Of a stretch of 55,269 nt of DNA, positions 1 to 9,885 are shown one piece after another; position 1 is the stretch's first letter, and every line of letters starts with the position of its first letter. The notes beneath the pieces were generated by a model. It saw only the letters and a program-made list of their open reading frames with translations. It was not told the origin of the DNA and ran no database searches. Source of the stretch: Ruminococcaceae bacterium FB2012 (lineage in GTDB: Bacteria > Bacillota > Clostridia > Oscillospirales > Ruminococcaceae); NCBI GenBank assembly GCA_900104495.1, contig FMXS01000014.1, forward strand, positions 54,089-109,357, written 5' to 3'. Both the position numbers and the translations under genes were made by a program.

Positions 1-3000
1 GACTCGGATTCGCTCTCGGACTCGGATTCGCTCTGCGATTCGGATTCTTCCTCGTCGATCATTACTACCTTGTTGACCTCGGGCCTCTCAAATACGCCGT
101 TGGAAGTTGCGGATGTATAAACCACGCCGTACTCGTCTACCTCGAAGTAGATGGATTCAGCCTGCTTATAACCCTTAGGAGCTCTCTCCTCGGTCAGCTT
201 GTAGGTGGTGCCAACCTTGAGGCCGGTGACTGTCCACTCTTCGTCCTCGTGAGTCTCCTCGCATACTGCAAATTCATTGTTGTCGGAATCGTAAACTGTC
301 AGCTTAGCGCCGTCGATCAGCTTGCCGCCCACATCCTGCTTACGGATAACAACGGTCTGGTCCTTGTACTTATCGACCATAACGACCTTGCCGTCCTTTG
401 CGGGAACAAATTCGTGACCGTTATAAACGAATACGTTGTTGTCCTTGTCAGCCTTGAACCATACGGTCTCAGCCTTCTCGTAGCCGTCGGGAGCGGTGGT
501 CTCGGTCAGCTCATAGACTGTTTCAGCCTTGAGGCCGGAAACTACCCATTCCTCGTTCTTGGAGGTCTTCTCGTTCTTGGCGATGGTTTTGCCGTCGCCA
601 TCCTTGACCTCAAGAACTGCGCCGTCGATCAGTTCGCCGCCTACGTTCTCCTTGCGGATGTTTACGGTCTTGGGAGTATAGTCATCGACCATTACAACCT
701 TCTCAGCATCCTCAAATGTTGTGCCGTCCTTGGAAACGGTCACCTTGCCGTCCTTGTCTACCTTGAAGTAAACGGTCTCGGCCTTTACGTAACCCTCGGG
801 AGCGGTGGTCTCGGTGAGGCTGTAAGTCTCATCGACCTTCAGACCCTTAACTACCCACTCCTCGTCCTTGGAGGTGTAGAGATTCTTAGCCACAGATGTG
901 CCCTTGGAATCCTTGATCTCCAGAGCAGCGCCTTCGATCAGCTTGCCGCCGATGTCTTCCTTGCGGATGTTTACGGTCTTGGGAGTATAGTCATCGACCA
1001 TTACTACCTTCTCAGCATCCTCAAATGATGTGCCGTTCTTGGAAACCTGTACCTTGCCGTTCTTGTCCACCTTGAAGTAAACTGTCTCGGCCTTCTCGTA
1101 GCCCTCGGGAGCAGTGGTCTCGGTCAGAGTGTAGGTCTCATCGACCTTCAGTCCGCTTACTACCCACTCATCGTCCTTGGAGGTATTCTCATTCTTGGCA
1201 ACGCTTGTGCCCTTGGAATCCTTGATCTCAAGAGCTGCGCCGTCGATCAGCTTGCCGCCGATATCTTCCTTGCGGATAGATACCTGCTGAGTATCGTCAA
1301 CCTGCTCATAAGCATCGACCATAACTACCTTGCCGTTCTCGGCATTCTCAAACTTGGTGCCGTCCTTGGAAACGACTACCTTGTCAACGCCGTCGATGCG
1401 GAAGTAAACGGACTCTGCCTGAACATAGCCCTTAGGAACAGTCTTCTCGGTGAGCTTGTAGATCACGCCGACCTTGAGGCCGGTAACTGTCCATTCTTCC
1501 TCGGAGGAAGTCTTGGGATTGCTTGCAACTACTGCACCGGTCGCATCTGTGATCTCCAGCTCAGCGTCGTCGATCAGCTTGCCGCCGATGTTTTCCTTGC
1601 GGATGTTAACAGTCTGCTCGTCGTAGGCATCGACCATTACGACCTTGCCTGCTGCCTTGAACTCGCCGTCCTTGGCATCGGAGACTGTTACGTTATTGTC
1701 CTTGTCGATCTTGAAGAAGACGGATTCGGACTTGACATAACCCTTAGGAGCTGTCTTCTCCTCGAGCTCGTATACCTCACCTACGGTAAGGCCGGAAACT
1801 ACCCATTCTTCCTTGGAGGAAGTGCTGGGATTGTTGGCAACTACTCTGCCCGTGGAGTCCTTGACGTTCAGCTCTGCGCCGTCGATCAGCGCACCGCCGA
1901 CGTCCTGCTTGCGGATGTTGACGCTTCTCTTGCTGTAATCATCGGTCATTACGACCTTGCCGTCCTTGGCGGAAGTGAACACGCCGTCCTTGGCATCGGA
2001 GACTGTAACGTTGTTGTCCTTGTCGATCTTGAAGTAGATAGATTCGGACTTGACATAACCCTCGGGAGCTGTCTTCTCTTCCAGCTCGTAGACCTCGTCT
2101 ACGGTAAGGCCGGAAACTACCCATTCTTCCTTGGAGGAAGTGCTGGGATTGTTGGCAACTACTCTGCCGTTGGAATCCTTGATGTTCAGCTCTGCACCGT
2201 CGATCAGCTTGTTGCCAGTGTCTTCCTTGCGGATGTTTACGCTTCTCTTGGTGTACTTATCGGTCATAACGACCTTGTTGTCCTTAGCGGAACTGAACTG
2301 GCCGTCCTTGGAATCGGAAACTGTTACGTTACCGTCCTTGTCCACCTTGAAGTAGATGGTCTCGGCCTGCTCGTAGCCCTCGGGAGCGGTGGTCTCGGTG
2401 AGGCTGTAGGTCTCATCGACCTTGAGTCCTCTTACTACCCACTCCTCGTCCTTGGAGGTCTTCGGGTTCTTGGCAACGGATGTGCCCTTGGAATCCTTGA
2501 TCTCCAGAGCCGCATTGTCGATCAGTTTGCCGCCGATGTCTTCCTTGCGGATGTTAACGGTCTTGGGAGTATAGTCATCGACCATTACTACCTTGCCGTC
2601 CTTGGCATCGCTGAATGATGTACCGTCCTCGGAAACCTGAACCTTGCCGTCCTTGTCTACCTTGAAGTAAACTGTCTCGGCCTTCTCGTAGCCGTTGGGA
2701 ACGGTGGTCTCGGTGAGGGTGTAGACCTCATCGACCTTCAGTCCGTTAACTACCCACTCCTCGTCCTTGGAGGTCTTGGGGTTCTTGGCAACGGATGTGC
2801 CGGTGGAATCCTTGATCTCCAGAGCCGCATCGTCGATCAGTTTGCCGCCGATATCTTCCTTGCGGATGTTTACGGTCTTGGGAGTATAGTCATCGACCAT
2901 TACTACCTTGCCGTCGGTCGCCTTGGAGAAACCGGTGTCGGCCTGCTTGGAAACCTCTACGTTATTGTCCTTGTCGATCCTGAAGTAGATCGTCTCGGCC

Positions 3001-6000
3001 TTCTCGTAGCCCTCGGGAGCGGTGATCTCAGTGAGGCTGTAGGTCTCACCGACCTTCAGACCCTTAACTACCCACTCATCGTCCTTGGAGGTCTTCTCGT
3101 TCTTGGCAACCAATGTGTCATTGGAATCTCTGATCTCAAGAACTGCGTTGTCGATCAGCTGACCGCCGATATCTTCCTTGCGGATGTTAACGCTTGTTGT
3201 GAGCTCAGCGTCGTTGAAGTGGAACTTGCCGCCCTCATTGGTAACGAAGCCGTTGACATCGTCGCCCTTGACGGTCTCGTTCTTGGTAACTGTTACCTTG
3301 CCGTTCTTTACCGTGAACTCGATAGTCGAGTTAACGATGGTGTAAGGCTTGGTATTCTTGGTGTTATCAACTGCGGTCTCCTTCATGGTGTACTTTCCGT
3401 CGGAGAGTGTGAACTTATTGGTCGTGCTCTCGCCGGAGATCCAGGTGATATCAGTATCGTCGCTGCCGACGCTTTTGATCTGGATCTTTGCGCCCTTGAC
3501 CTCAGTTGTGCCTGCGATATCGGTCTTGGAAAGCTCAATCTCGGCCTTCTTCTCAGCGTCGTTGAAAGCGAAGGTGTTGTCACGCTTTACAACGAATCCG
3601 TTCTCGCTGTCGTTTTCAACGGTCTCGTTAACTACGTCGTAAACGACGCCTTCCTTTACCTTAAAGGAAATGGTGGAATCAATGATATTATAGGACTTGT
3701 CGTTCAGATCACTGTCGTTGTCTACTGCGGTCTCCTTCAGTGTATATGCGCCGTCAGAGAGGTAAACGCTCTTGTCGGATGTACCGGATACCCATTCAAG
3801 GGAGAAGTCCTTGTTCTTCTCGTCTGCGCCCTTGATAAGGATCTTAGCGCCCTTGACTTCGGTAGTGCCGGAGATATCGGTCTTTTCCAGTTTGATCTCG
3901 GTTTTCATCTCTGCGTCGTTGAACTGGAACTTGGCGTTGTTGCTGCCGGCAGCCTCGGTGTATTTAACATAACCCTTGGTCTGATCGTCAGCGCCTGTGC
4001 CGTCGGAAACGCCGGAAACTTCCTTGACCTTGCCGTCCTTAACGGTGAAGGTCACTACCGATGTGATAACGTGATAGGACTTATCGTTCTTGTTGTTGTT
4101 GATATCGGTCTCTTCCATGGTATACTTACCGTCGGGGAGAGAGAACTTGTTGGAAGTGCTTTCGCCGGAGATCCACTCCTTGACGAAGGTCTTGTTCTTC
4201 TCTTCTGCGCCCTTGATAGTGATCTTGGCGCCCTTGACCTCTTCCTTGCCGTTAATAGCGACCTTGGAGAGTTCGATATCGGTGAGCTTCTCAACATCGT
4301 TGAATTGGAACTTAGCCTTATCTGTACCGTTTGCCTCGGTGTATTTTACATAGCCCTTGGTCTTATCGTCTGCACCGGTACCGTCGGAAACGCCGGTAAC
4401 GCTGCTGATCTTACCGTCCTTAACGGTGAACTGTACGACCGAAGTAACGATATTGTAAGACTTGTCGTTCTTAATGTTATCAACTGCGGTCTCCTTCATG
4501 GTGTAGGTGCCGTTTTTGAGAGAAACGGTCTTGTTGCTCTCGCCGGATACCCACTCCTTGGAGAAGTTGACGTCAACGCCCTCGATCAGGATCTTTGCGC
4601 CCTTGACCTCATCGGTACCTGTGATGTCGGTCTTGGAAAGCTCGATATCGGTCTTGTTGTCGTCGGTCTTTTCTGCGTCGCAAATAGTGAACTTCTTGTT
4701 GCTCTCGTCGTACTTGTAATAACCCTTGTCGGTATCTTCCTTAAGAGCATTCTGAGTGTTGTCAACTGTGATGGTGCATTCATTGGTACCGTCAACAGCT
4801 TCAACCTTGAAGTTCAGGGTGGACTCTACTACCTTATACTCAGCACCGTTGTAGGTGAAGGTATTTCCGTCAGCAGAGGTCTCTTTGAGGATGTACTCGC
4901 CGGGAGCGATCCTGAGTTTTCTCGGTGTACCGTCGGAAGTCCACTCGTGTACCGACAGGCCGGTGTCCTTGGTGAGGATCTGTAAAGAAGCGCCCACAAG
5001 TTCTTCCTTGCCTGCGATATCGGTCTTGCTTACTGTAAATGTAGTGGTGTTTCCGGGAACGCCGTCGTAAATGAAGTGCCACTCACCGCCGGTGTTGGCA
5101 ACATAGCCTGCGGATACGAGCCAGCCGGAGCTTGTACCTGTGATCTTGGTAACGGAATCTGCCTTAGGGATAAGGAATATGCCCGTTGCCTTGTTGATCT
5201 CGGCATACTCAGCATTGTTGAAGTTGAATACGATCTGTCTGGTAACGTACTTGCCCAGCCAGGCGTTCTTGCCGCCGGTGAGGATGTTGTCGCTTCCGCT
5301 GGTAGAAAGACTATCGCTGGGAGAAGCGATCAGGTTGCCGTCCTTGTCGTAAACGTTAGCTGTGAACTCATCGACTCTTACAGTCTTCTTAGTGGGATCG
5401 GTATAGTTGAAGACAAGAGTCTGGCCTTCTCTCATGTCGATATGGAGGCCGCCGCTCTTTGCGAGATAATCGGCTATTTCGTCAGCATTAATATAAATAG
5501 TAGTATACTGACCGAATCCTCTTGTATCGATGTATACCTTGTCAGCGATCCTCTGAGCTGATACATTGGCGGTCTTGCCTGCCAGCTCAGCCGACATTCC
5601 CTGCATCGCGGTGATAGCGGGATCTACCACTTTCACCTTGATATCATTGGGAGTCATCGGGTTGGGAGTTACAAATCCATCAGGATGATCTGCGTCCCTG
5701 ACACGGCTGAGGTCGGAAATACGCTTATAGGGATCGTCCGTGTTGAGGATCATGCCGTCCTCACAATGCTTGTCGCCTATGCAGATCTTTCCGTTCTCAT
5801 CCTCAGATGCATTATTTGTGGTAAAATCATAGGACTTATAGTTATCGATGTTAACGTCGCCGATGACGTCGTTGAACGTATAATACTTGCCGACATAGAT
5901 ATTGCCGCCGAACTTGCCCGAGAGGTCAGGTTCAAACATTTCATTGTTGCCCTGATAGTAGTTTGTTGCAAAGTTCGTTTCATGGTGCATGATCTGCTCG

Positions 6001-7622
6001 AACCTGTCTGCGGTAAGACCTGTTCCGAGGCTGGGACCGAGGACATCGATAAAGGTGTAGTCGTCGGTGGAATCAGCCTTGGTGAACTTTACCTTATAAG
6101 TAAAGGAAGTCCTGTTGGAGTCCTTGTCCTCTACTGCGGTCTCGCCTTCGTACTTGACCTTGAAGGAGTTGACAACTTCGCCGTCGGCAACAGCGCCGCA
6201 GTTTTCGCCGGAGGTCATGTTCTTGACAGTAAGATCATACTTGGTCTCGCCGTCATCAGGATCTCTGCGGCCCTTTAAAATGGTAACGGTAACGCTCTCT
6301 GTGGGGCTGCCGTTGTAGCGGCCGTTTACGCCCAGGTTGTTTCCGCCGTCGCTTGTCCATAACTGAGTGGAGTCATCCTGTATGTTATAGGTGATGCTGG
6401 TACCGTCTGTGAGGATGATCTCTTTGCCGAAGTAAGTCACGCTGGTGGTGCTGTGCTGTGCAGCTACCAGTACATAAATGTTATCAGCATCCGTAAAGTT
6501 AGGAACCTTGTCAAAATTAAGCTCCAGGTCATAGTCGATGTGATACTGTGTAAAGGTAACAGTCGTTACACCGCCGTCAGTGGTGTTGTCCGGCTTGTAA
6601 TTCTGGATGGCGTCGAAGGCTGTGCCTGCCGTCTTGCCGTCCTTCAGATCCTTGTAGGTGTTCAGATCGTTTTCCGACCACCATACACGCGCTGCAAAAT
6701 CATGCAGCCTTGAGTTGAAGTAGAGGATGTTGTCATCGCTCTCGTTGATGTTAGTGCCGTCTGTGCCGTACTTGAAGAACTTGTCGAAGCCTACGGTGCT
6801 TGAATTCTGATGCTCGGCATCAAAACTGATAAGCCTCCAGCCGATAGGATCAGCGGTCTTCTGATCCGCGCCCTTTTCATAAACGGAGCCCAGTACATAA
6901 TACTTGGCGTCTGCGTCATTTTTGATAGGCGCAGGATTGCCGTTGGCATCAAAAGACTTGACGACAACCGCTCTGCCGCAGACTGCGTTCATCTCAACGG
7001 TATCTCCGTTGCGCTCGGTTTTGGGCTCGACAACAAAGCCGTTGATAGAATCAACCGCTTCGCAGTTCACGCTGTTCTTCGCGTTGTCAACAGTCAGCTC
7101 GGTCTCGGGAGTGCTGTTTTTCAGCAGTATGCCCTCGATCAGCTTGGTCTTGGGATATGCGGTCCAGGTATAGTTGTACTGGGAATCGGTCACAAGACCC
7201 TGGAAATCGGTCTCCCATTCGCTCTGCCAGGAACCGTCACCCCAGTAAGGACCTATCTTGACCAGCTTGTAATAGTCACGGTCCTTGTGATCGGGGAATG
7301 TCCAATCCCATTCGTCGCCCGAAGCCCTTGAAGCCTCGGTGCCGACTGCATGAATGAGCAGATAGTACTCATTGCCCTTCGGAAGGACGCCGTACACGTT
7401 GTTTCCCATTGCGTCCTTAAAGCTGATCTTCGCTTTGAGGTCGTTGGCGTTTTTCTCGCCCACGGCAGCATTATCAAGCGTAAAGATCGGATTGACCTCG
7501 TCGTCGGACGACACCGAGATCAGGCCGAGATCAGCTCCCCCGAAAGCCATTGTTACCGCAATGGCAGCCGAAGTAACACCGCTGATAAGTCTTCTGAACT
7601 TTTCAGCTATCGCTCTCTTCAT
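1..7622 (-). CDS. Giant secreted Cna-B/SpaA repeat adhesin, C-terminus beyond the window
   Basis: An uninterrupted frame of 2540 codons runs from ATG (7620-7622) to the left edge without a stop. An AAAGGGTG ribosome site precedes the start. The N-terminus (MKRAIAEKFRRLISG, then a hydrophobic stretch) is a signal peptide, so the protein is exported. Roughly residues 30-850 form a non-repetitive head. Then come five longer repeats opening with SKTDI.GT.EVKGAKI and ten about 105-residue repeats opening with VNIRKEDIGGKLID, each carrying an LTE(T/K)TAPEGY-like strand typical of Cna-B/SpaA prealbumin folds, which often form internal Lys-Asn isopeptide bonds. The last visible residues are an acidic Ser/Glu linker (EEESESQSESE), as expected before a wall anchor. 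Likely role, by inference: a long stalk adhesin or pilin-like surface protein. No catalytic domain was recognised. Its own promoter lies at 7705-7734. Confidence 0.9.
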   Translation of the reverse strand, partial: MKRAIAEKFRRLISGVTSAAIAVTMAFGGADLGLISVSSDDEVNPIFTLDNAAVGEKNANDLKAKISFKDAMGNNVYGVLPKGNEYYLLIHAVGTEASRASGDEWDWTFPDHKDRDYYKLVKIGPYWGDGSWQSEWETDFQGLVTDSQYNYTWTAYPKTKLIEGILLKNSTPETELTVDNAKNSVNCEAVDSINGFVVEPKTERNGDTVEMNAVCGRAVVVKSFDANGNPAPIKNDADAKYYVLGSVYEKGADQKTADPIGWRLISFDAEHQNSSTVGFDKFFKYGTDGTNINESDDNILYFNSRLHDFAARVWWSENDLNTYKDLKDGKTAGTAFDAIQNYKPDNTTDGGVTTVTFTQYHIDYDLELNFDKVPNFTDADNIYVLVAAQHSTTSVTYFGKEIILTDGTSITYNIQDDSTQLWTSDGGNNLGVNGRYNGSPTESVTVTILKGRRDPDDGETKYDLTVKNMTSGENCGAVADGEVVNSFKVKYEGETAVEDKDSNRTSFTYKVKFTKADSTDDYTFIDVLGPSLGTGLTADRFEQIMHHETNFATNYYQGNNEMFEPDLSGKFGGNIYVGKYYTFNDVIGDVNIDNYKSYDFTTNNASEDENGKICIGDKHCEDGMILNTDDPYKRISDLSRVRDADHPDGFVTPNPMTPNDIKVKVVDPAITAMQGMSAELAGKTANVSAQRIADKVYIDTRGFGQYTTIYINADEIADYLAKSGGLHIDMREGQTLVFNYTDPTKKTVRVDEFTANVYDKDGNLIASPSDSLSTSGSDNILTGGKNAWLGKYVTRQIVFNFNNAEYAEINKATGIFLIPKADSVTKITGTSSGWLVSAGYVANTGGEWHFIYDGVPGNTTTFTVSKTDIAGKEELVGASLQILTKDTGLSVHEWTSDGTPRKLRIAPGEYILKETSADGNTFTYNGAEYKVVESTLNFKVEAVDGTNECTITVDNTQNALKEDTDKGYYKYDESNKKFTICDAEKTDDNKTDIELSKTDITGTDEVKGAKILIEGVDVNFSKEWVSGESNKTVSLKNGTYTMKETAVDNIKNDKSYNIVTSVVQFTVKDGKISSVTGVSDGTGADDKTKGYVKYTEANGTDKAKFQFNDVEKLTDIELSKVAINGKEEVKGAKITIKGAEEKNKTFVKEWISGESTSNKFSLPDGKYTMEETDINNNKNDKSYHVITSVVTFTVKDGKVKEVSGVSDGTGADDQTKGYVKYTEAAGSNNAKFQFNDAEMKTEIKLEKTDISGTTEVKGAKILIKGADEKNKDFSLEWVSGTSDKSVYLSDGAYTLKETAVDNDSDLNDKSYNIIDSTISFKVKEGVVYDVVNETVENDSENGFVVKRDNTFAFNDAEKKAEIELSKTDIAGTTEVKGAKIQIKSVGSDDTDITWISGESTTNKFTLSDGKYTMKETAVDNTKNTKPYTIVNSTIEFTVKNGKVTVTKNETVKGDDVNGFVTNEGGKFHFNDAELTTSVNIRKEDIGGQLIDNAVLEIRDSNDTLVAKNEKTSKDDEWVVKGLKVGETYSLTEITAPEGYEKAETIYFRIDKDNNVEVSKQADTGFSKATDGKVVMVDDYTPKTVNIRKEDIGGKLIDDAALEIKDSTGTSVAKNPKTSKDEEWVVNGLKVDEVYTLTETTVPNGYEKAETVYFKVDKDGKVQVSEDGTSFSDAKDGKVVMVDDYTPKTVNIRKEDIGGKLIDNAALEIKDSKGTSVAKNPKTSKDEEWVVRGLKVDETYSLTETTAPEGYEQAETIYFKVDKDGNVTVSDSKDGQFSSAKDNKVVMTDKYTKRSVNIRKEDTGNKLIDGAELNIKDSNGRVVANNPSTSSKEEWVVSGLTVDEVYELEEKTAPEGYVKSESIYFKIDKDNNVTVSDAKDGVFTSAKDGKVVMTDDYSKRSVNIRKQDVGGALIDGAELNVKDSTGRVVANNPSTSSKEEWVVSGLTVGEVYELEEKTAPKGYVKSESVFFKIDKDNNVTVSDAKDGEFKAAGKVVMVDAYDEQTVNIRKENIGGKLIDDAELEITDATGAVVASNPKTSSEEEWTVTGLKVGVIYKLTEKTVPKGYVQAESVYFRIDGVDKVVVSKDGTKFENAENGKVVMVDAYEQVDDTQQVSIRKEDIGGKLIDGAALEIKDSKGTSVAKNENTSKDDEWVVSGLKVDETYTLTETTAPEGYEKAETVYFKVDKNGKVQVSKNGTSFEDAEKVVMVDDYTPKTVNIRKEDIGGKLIEGAALEIKDSKGTSVAKNLYTSKDEEWVVKGLKVDETYSLTETTAPEGYVKAETVYFKVDKDGKVTVSKDGTTFEDAEKVVMVDDYTPKTVNIRKENVGGELIDGAVLEVKDGDGKTIAKNEKTSKNEEWVVSGLKAETVYELTETTAPDGYEKAETVWFKADKDNNVFVYNGHEFVPAKDGKVVMVDKYKDQTVVIRKQDVGGKLIDGAKLTVYDSDNNEFAVCEETHEDEEWTVTGLKVGTTYKLTEERAPKGYKQAESIYFEVDEYGVVYTSATSNGVFERPEVNKVVMIDEEESESQSESESESESE
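45..3195 (-). repeat. Ten tandem Cna-B units, class B (about 315 bp each)
   Basis: The plus strand shows the recurring block CTTGCGGATGTTAAC (antisense of VNIRK) near 345, 655, 961, 1269, 1594, 1909, 2224, 2540, 2858 and 3177, a period of 306-325 bp. The encoded units are close to identical in the EEWVV.GLKV and EKAETVYFKVDKDG segments and diverge in the central KDGKVV.VDDY segment. Near-identity points to recent duplication or homogenisation. Unit number may vary between strains and may be hard to assemble. Confidence 0.9.
3196..5080 (-). repeat. Five tandem Cna-B-like units, class A (about 355-400 bp each)
   Basis: These units start at antisense TDI/TDIxG blocks near 5025, 4625, 4260, 3875 and 3520. 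Each contains a SKTDI.G..EVKGAKI strand, a W(V/I)SGES segment, a (K/E)ET(A/D)..N strand and a NDAE/NDVE end. They are longer and more diverged than the class B units that follow. They lie between the non-repetitive head and the class B stalk. Confidence 0.8.
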
Positions 7623-7704
7623 ATTTTCACCCTTTCATATTATTATTGAATTTTCCATAGTGCCGATAGAGCCGATAACACCACGGATATAATAATACAT
7701 ATAT

Positions 7705-7734
7705 ATTATAACACAATATCAATAGTTTTTTCAA
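7705..7734 (-). promoter_or_regulatory. Promoter of the giant adhesin
   Basis: On the minus strand TTGAAA (7729-7734) and TATAAT (7705-7710) are separated by 18 bp. The implied leader is about 75 nt, and ATTATTAT near its 5' end can pair with ATAATAAT close to the ribosome site. The rest of 7623-8044 is AT-rich and holds no credible gene. Confidence 0.75.
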
Positions 7735-7910
7735 CTACTTTTACAAAAATTATTCATAGAATTTTAACGCGCATTTTTGTATATATTGTATAATTCTTTT
7801 TTCGATTCTTGTGTAATGTGATAATATCCTTTGCTTTGCGCTAATAAATCACTATGTCAAGCGTATAGCTTTACAAAAAAATCGGCCTTGTAAAGTCGGA
7901 ACGTTGACAA

Positions 7911-7945
7911 AGTCAAAAGCGGCTGCAGTGTCAAACTGCAGCCGC
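7911..7945 (-). terminator. Rho-independent terminator of the diguanylate cyclase gene
   Basis: A perfect 10-bp stem (7919-7928 with 7936-7945, GCGGCTGCAG and its complement) with a 7-nt loop is followed on the minus strand by TTTTGACTTT. It lies 100 bp past the stop of the GGDEF gene. Confidence 0.8.
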
Positions 7946-8044
7946 CGAAGGGTCATTTTTGACTTGATCCGTCCTTTGCTTAGTCAAGCAACTCTCTTGT
8001 CAGTCCGTTATTTTACTCTCAAAAGCCCCTCGGAGAGCATATCC

Positions 8045-9595
8045 TTATGCCTTCCGGTGATGCCTCTCTTTCACCTCGTACATCATCTCGTCGCTCTTGC
8101 GGAAAATGCTGTCGATGTCCTCAGCGGAGCCGGTGCTGTGGCTCGTACCGATGCTGATGCCTGTTCCGAAGCCGTATTTTTCAAAAGCGTCCCTGACTGC
8201 GGCCTCCAGCATCCTGCACTGCTCTGCCAGCATCCCTTCGGAGCGGTTCTCGTCGATAGCCGCGAACTCGTCGCCTCCCAGCCGGTAGCAGGAAGCCCCG
8301 GGGAAGAAATCTCTGATAAGCTCCCCGGTCTTTACCAGCACCGCATCGCCTTCCGCGTGACCGAAGGAGTCGTTGATCTGCTTGAAGCGGTCCAGGTCCA
8401 TATAAATAAGCGTAAACGGCCTGCTGCTGATCTCCGAAAGCCGTAGATAGAAATACCGCCGGTTATAGAGCCCCGTCAGCATATCGGTGTTTGCCGCCTC
8501 GGTGACGGCCTTCTCCCGGATGCGCTCCGCAGTTACGTCGTACATCATCACATAATAGCCCGAGACGTTATCGAAATGGTCTCTGATCTCCACCTCTGTG
8601 ATAAGCAGATTGTGATTCTCCCCGTTAAGGTCCGCGATGTACTCCACATCGTGGGGATTGCCGTCCTCAAGGGGATCCGTTTCTTCGTCCACACGGGAGA
8701 TAAGAGCAGCATCCTTCCAGTCCTGATAGTCAAAGCTCTGACGGGAGGCCTCGCTCCCGCAGCCGGTGAGGTCAGCGAACCGCTGGTTCATTATGATGAC
8801 CGACCAGTCCGCGCCGAAGATCGTCATAGGTATCGGCAGGCTCTCCACCAATATGGAAAGCTCCAGCCCCATATTCCCGAAGTCGGTGACGTCGTGACCG
8901 ACGCCCACGGTGCCGAACACGTTGCCGTACTTGTCGTAAAGGGGCGTGCGGACGGTGGTGAACTGCTTCATCCCGTCGTAAAGCCGGACCGGCTCGTCGC
9001 TGACAAAGGGCTTCCCGGTGCTGACCGCGATCTCCTCGGCTTCGGAGAAGATATGCTTATCGGTGTCCCCTTCTCCGGGGAGCTCCCAGACGTAATCGTG
9101 TCCCCGGCCGATAATGTCCCCGTCGGTCTTATGGAGAGCCTCGCGGAAACGGTCGTTGACCAGCGTATGTATGCCGTCCAGCCGTTTGAACCATACCAGG
9201 TCGCTGAAGCTGTTGATAGCGGCGGTGAGGGCGTGCTCGTAGAAATACTTGTCAAATGTGTTCCTTATGTCGATAATGGTCTTGCGGTAGCGCTTGTAGA
9301 GCATCCGCTTGCCGTCGGCGGGATTCCACACGTCGTACAGCTTTTTCAGAAAGTTCAGACAGTTATCCGCCTTTCCGACGTAGACCACATAGAAATGCTT
9401 CTTTCCGGCGTAGGTCTGAGCGTGGGAGAGGTTATCGGTGAGCAGCAGGGCCGCCATGCCTTCCGGCAGAGGGATGTCGTCATAGTAGGGCGAGCAGGCC
9501 AGAATGACCCGTTCCGGCAGGTTCTCCACCGGGATCCTTGTATTGAATTCAAAATCAGAGATATCGTTCACCGTAAGAAGCCTCAGATCGGTCAT
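8045..9595 (-). CDS. PAS-PAS-GGDEF diguanylate cyclase
   Basis: The 516-residue protein ends in a GGDEF domain (about residues 365-515) with an intact RLGGDEF catalytic loop and the upstream LDRFKQINDSFGH segment, so it should make cyclic di-GMP from GTP. The usual RxxD inhibitory site just before GGDEF is not seen. Two PAS-like sensor regions precede it (about 130-240, with FG.VGVGHDVTD, and 245-360, with GYYVMMYDVT). The first 120 residues are not recognised. No membrane segment or signal peptide was found, so it is probably a soluble sensor. The ATG is preceded by GGGGTGAG. It is a single-gene unit with its own terminator, next to the adhesin. Confidence 0.92.
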   Translation of the reverse strand: MTDLRLLTVNDISDFEFNTRIPVENLPERVILACSPYYDDIPLPEGMAALLLTDNLSHAQTYAGKKHFYVVYVGKADNCLNFLKKLYDVWNPADGKRMLYKRYRKTIIDIRNTFDKYFYEHALTAAINSFSDLVWFKRLDGIHTLVNDRFREALHKTDGDIIGRGHDYVWELPGEGDTDKHIFSEAEEIAVSTGKPFVSDEPVRLYDGMKQFTTVRTPLYDKYGNVFGTVGVGHDVTDFGNMGLELSILVESLPIPMTIFGADWSVIIMNQRFADLTGCGSEASRQSFDYQDWKDAALISRVDEETDPLEDGNPHDVEYIADLNGENHNLLITEVEIRDHFDNVSGYYVMMYDVTAERIREKAVTEAANTDMLTGLYNRRYFYLRLSEISSRPFTLIYMDLDRFKQINDSFGHAEGDAVLVKTGELIRDFFPGASCYRLGGDEFAAIDENRSEGMLAEQCRMLEAAVRDAFEKYGFGTGISIGTSHSTGSAEDIDSIFRKSDEMMYEVKERHHRKA

Positions 9596-9691
9596 CCGCT
9601 CACCCCGCTTTCACTCTGAAAAATAGTTGATAATGGATAGTTTATAGTTTTTGATTTGTCAGAGCCTATTTTTTTGTCTATAATCACTATT

Positions 9692-9697
9692 ATTATA
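9692..9697 (-). promoter_or_regulatory. Extended -10 promoter for the diguanylate cyclase gene
   Basis: The minus strand reads TGCTATAAT, an extended -10 (TGnTATAAT). The nearby TTGACG is only 13 bp upstream, too close for a standard -35 element. The leader would be about 90 nt. Confidence 0.5.
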
Positions 9698-9852
9698 GCA
9701 CAACTCCCGACGTCAAACTTTAATTTTTTGTTAATATGTAATGAACACTTGTGAATTGTGATAAAAAACCGCTCCGATGTTAAACCAATACAAAAAAATC
9801 TCCCCGCCTTTTTGCGTGTTATCCCAAGGGGAAAATTCAAATTCTTATGTAA

Positions 9853-9877
9853 CCCGGAAGGCTTTGTGCCTTCCGGG
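9853..9877. terminator. Hairpin beyond the recombinase remnant
   Basis: A perfect 9-bp stem, CCCGGAAGG and its complement, with loop CTTTGTG. The downstream T-tract is weak on both strands, so termination is uncertain. It sits 8 bp past the stop of the recombinase fragment. Confidence 0.45.
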
Positions 9878-9885
9878 CTTTGCAT

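Noticed and set aside
3219..4985. A 588-codon open frame on the plus strand
   Set aside because: It is antisense to the repeat-rich adhesin, has no ribosome site, and its periodic Leu/Val/Gly-rich product merely mirrors the repeats.
45..5080. Tandem repeats that could suggest a CRISPR or DNA satellite
   Set aside because: The period is 300-400 bp and the frame encodes Cna-B domains; no 25-40 bp repeat-spacer pattern exists.
9592..9885. A 97-codon minus-strand frame upstream of the diguanylate cyclase
   Set aside because: It overlaps the promoter and leader, is Lys/Ile-rich AT-driven sequence and has no ribosome site or motif.
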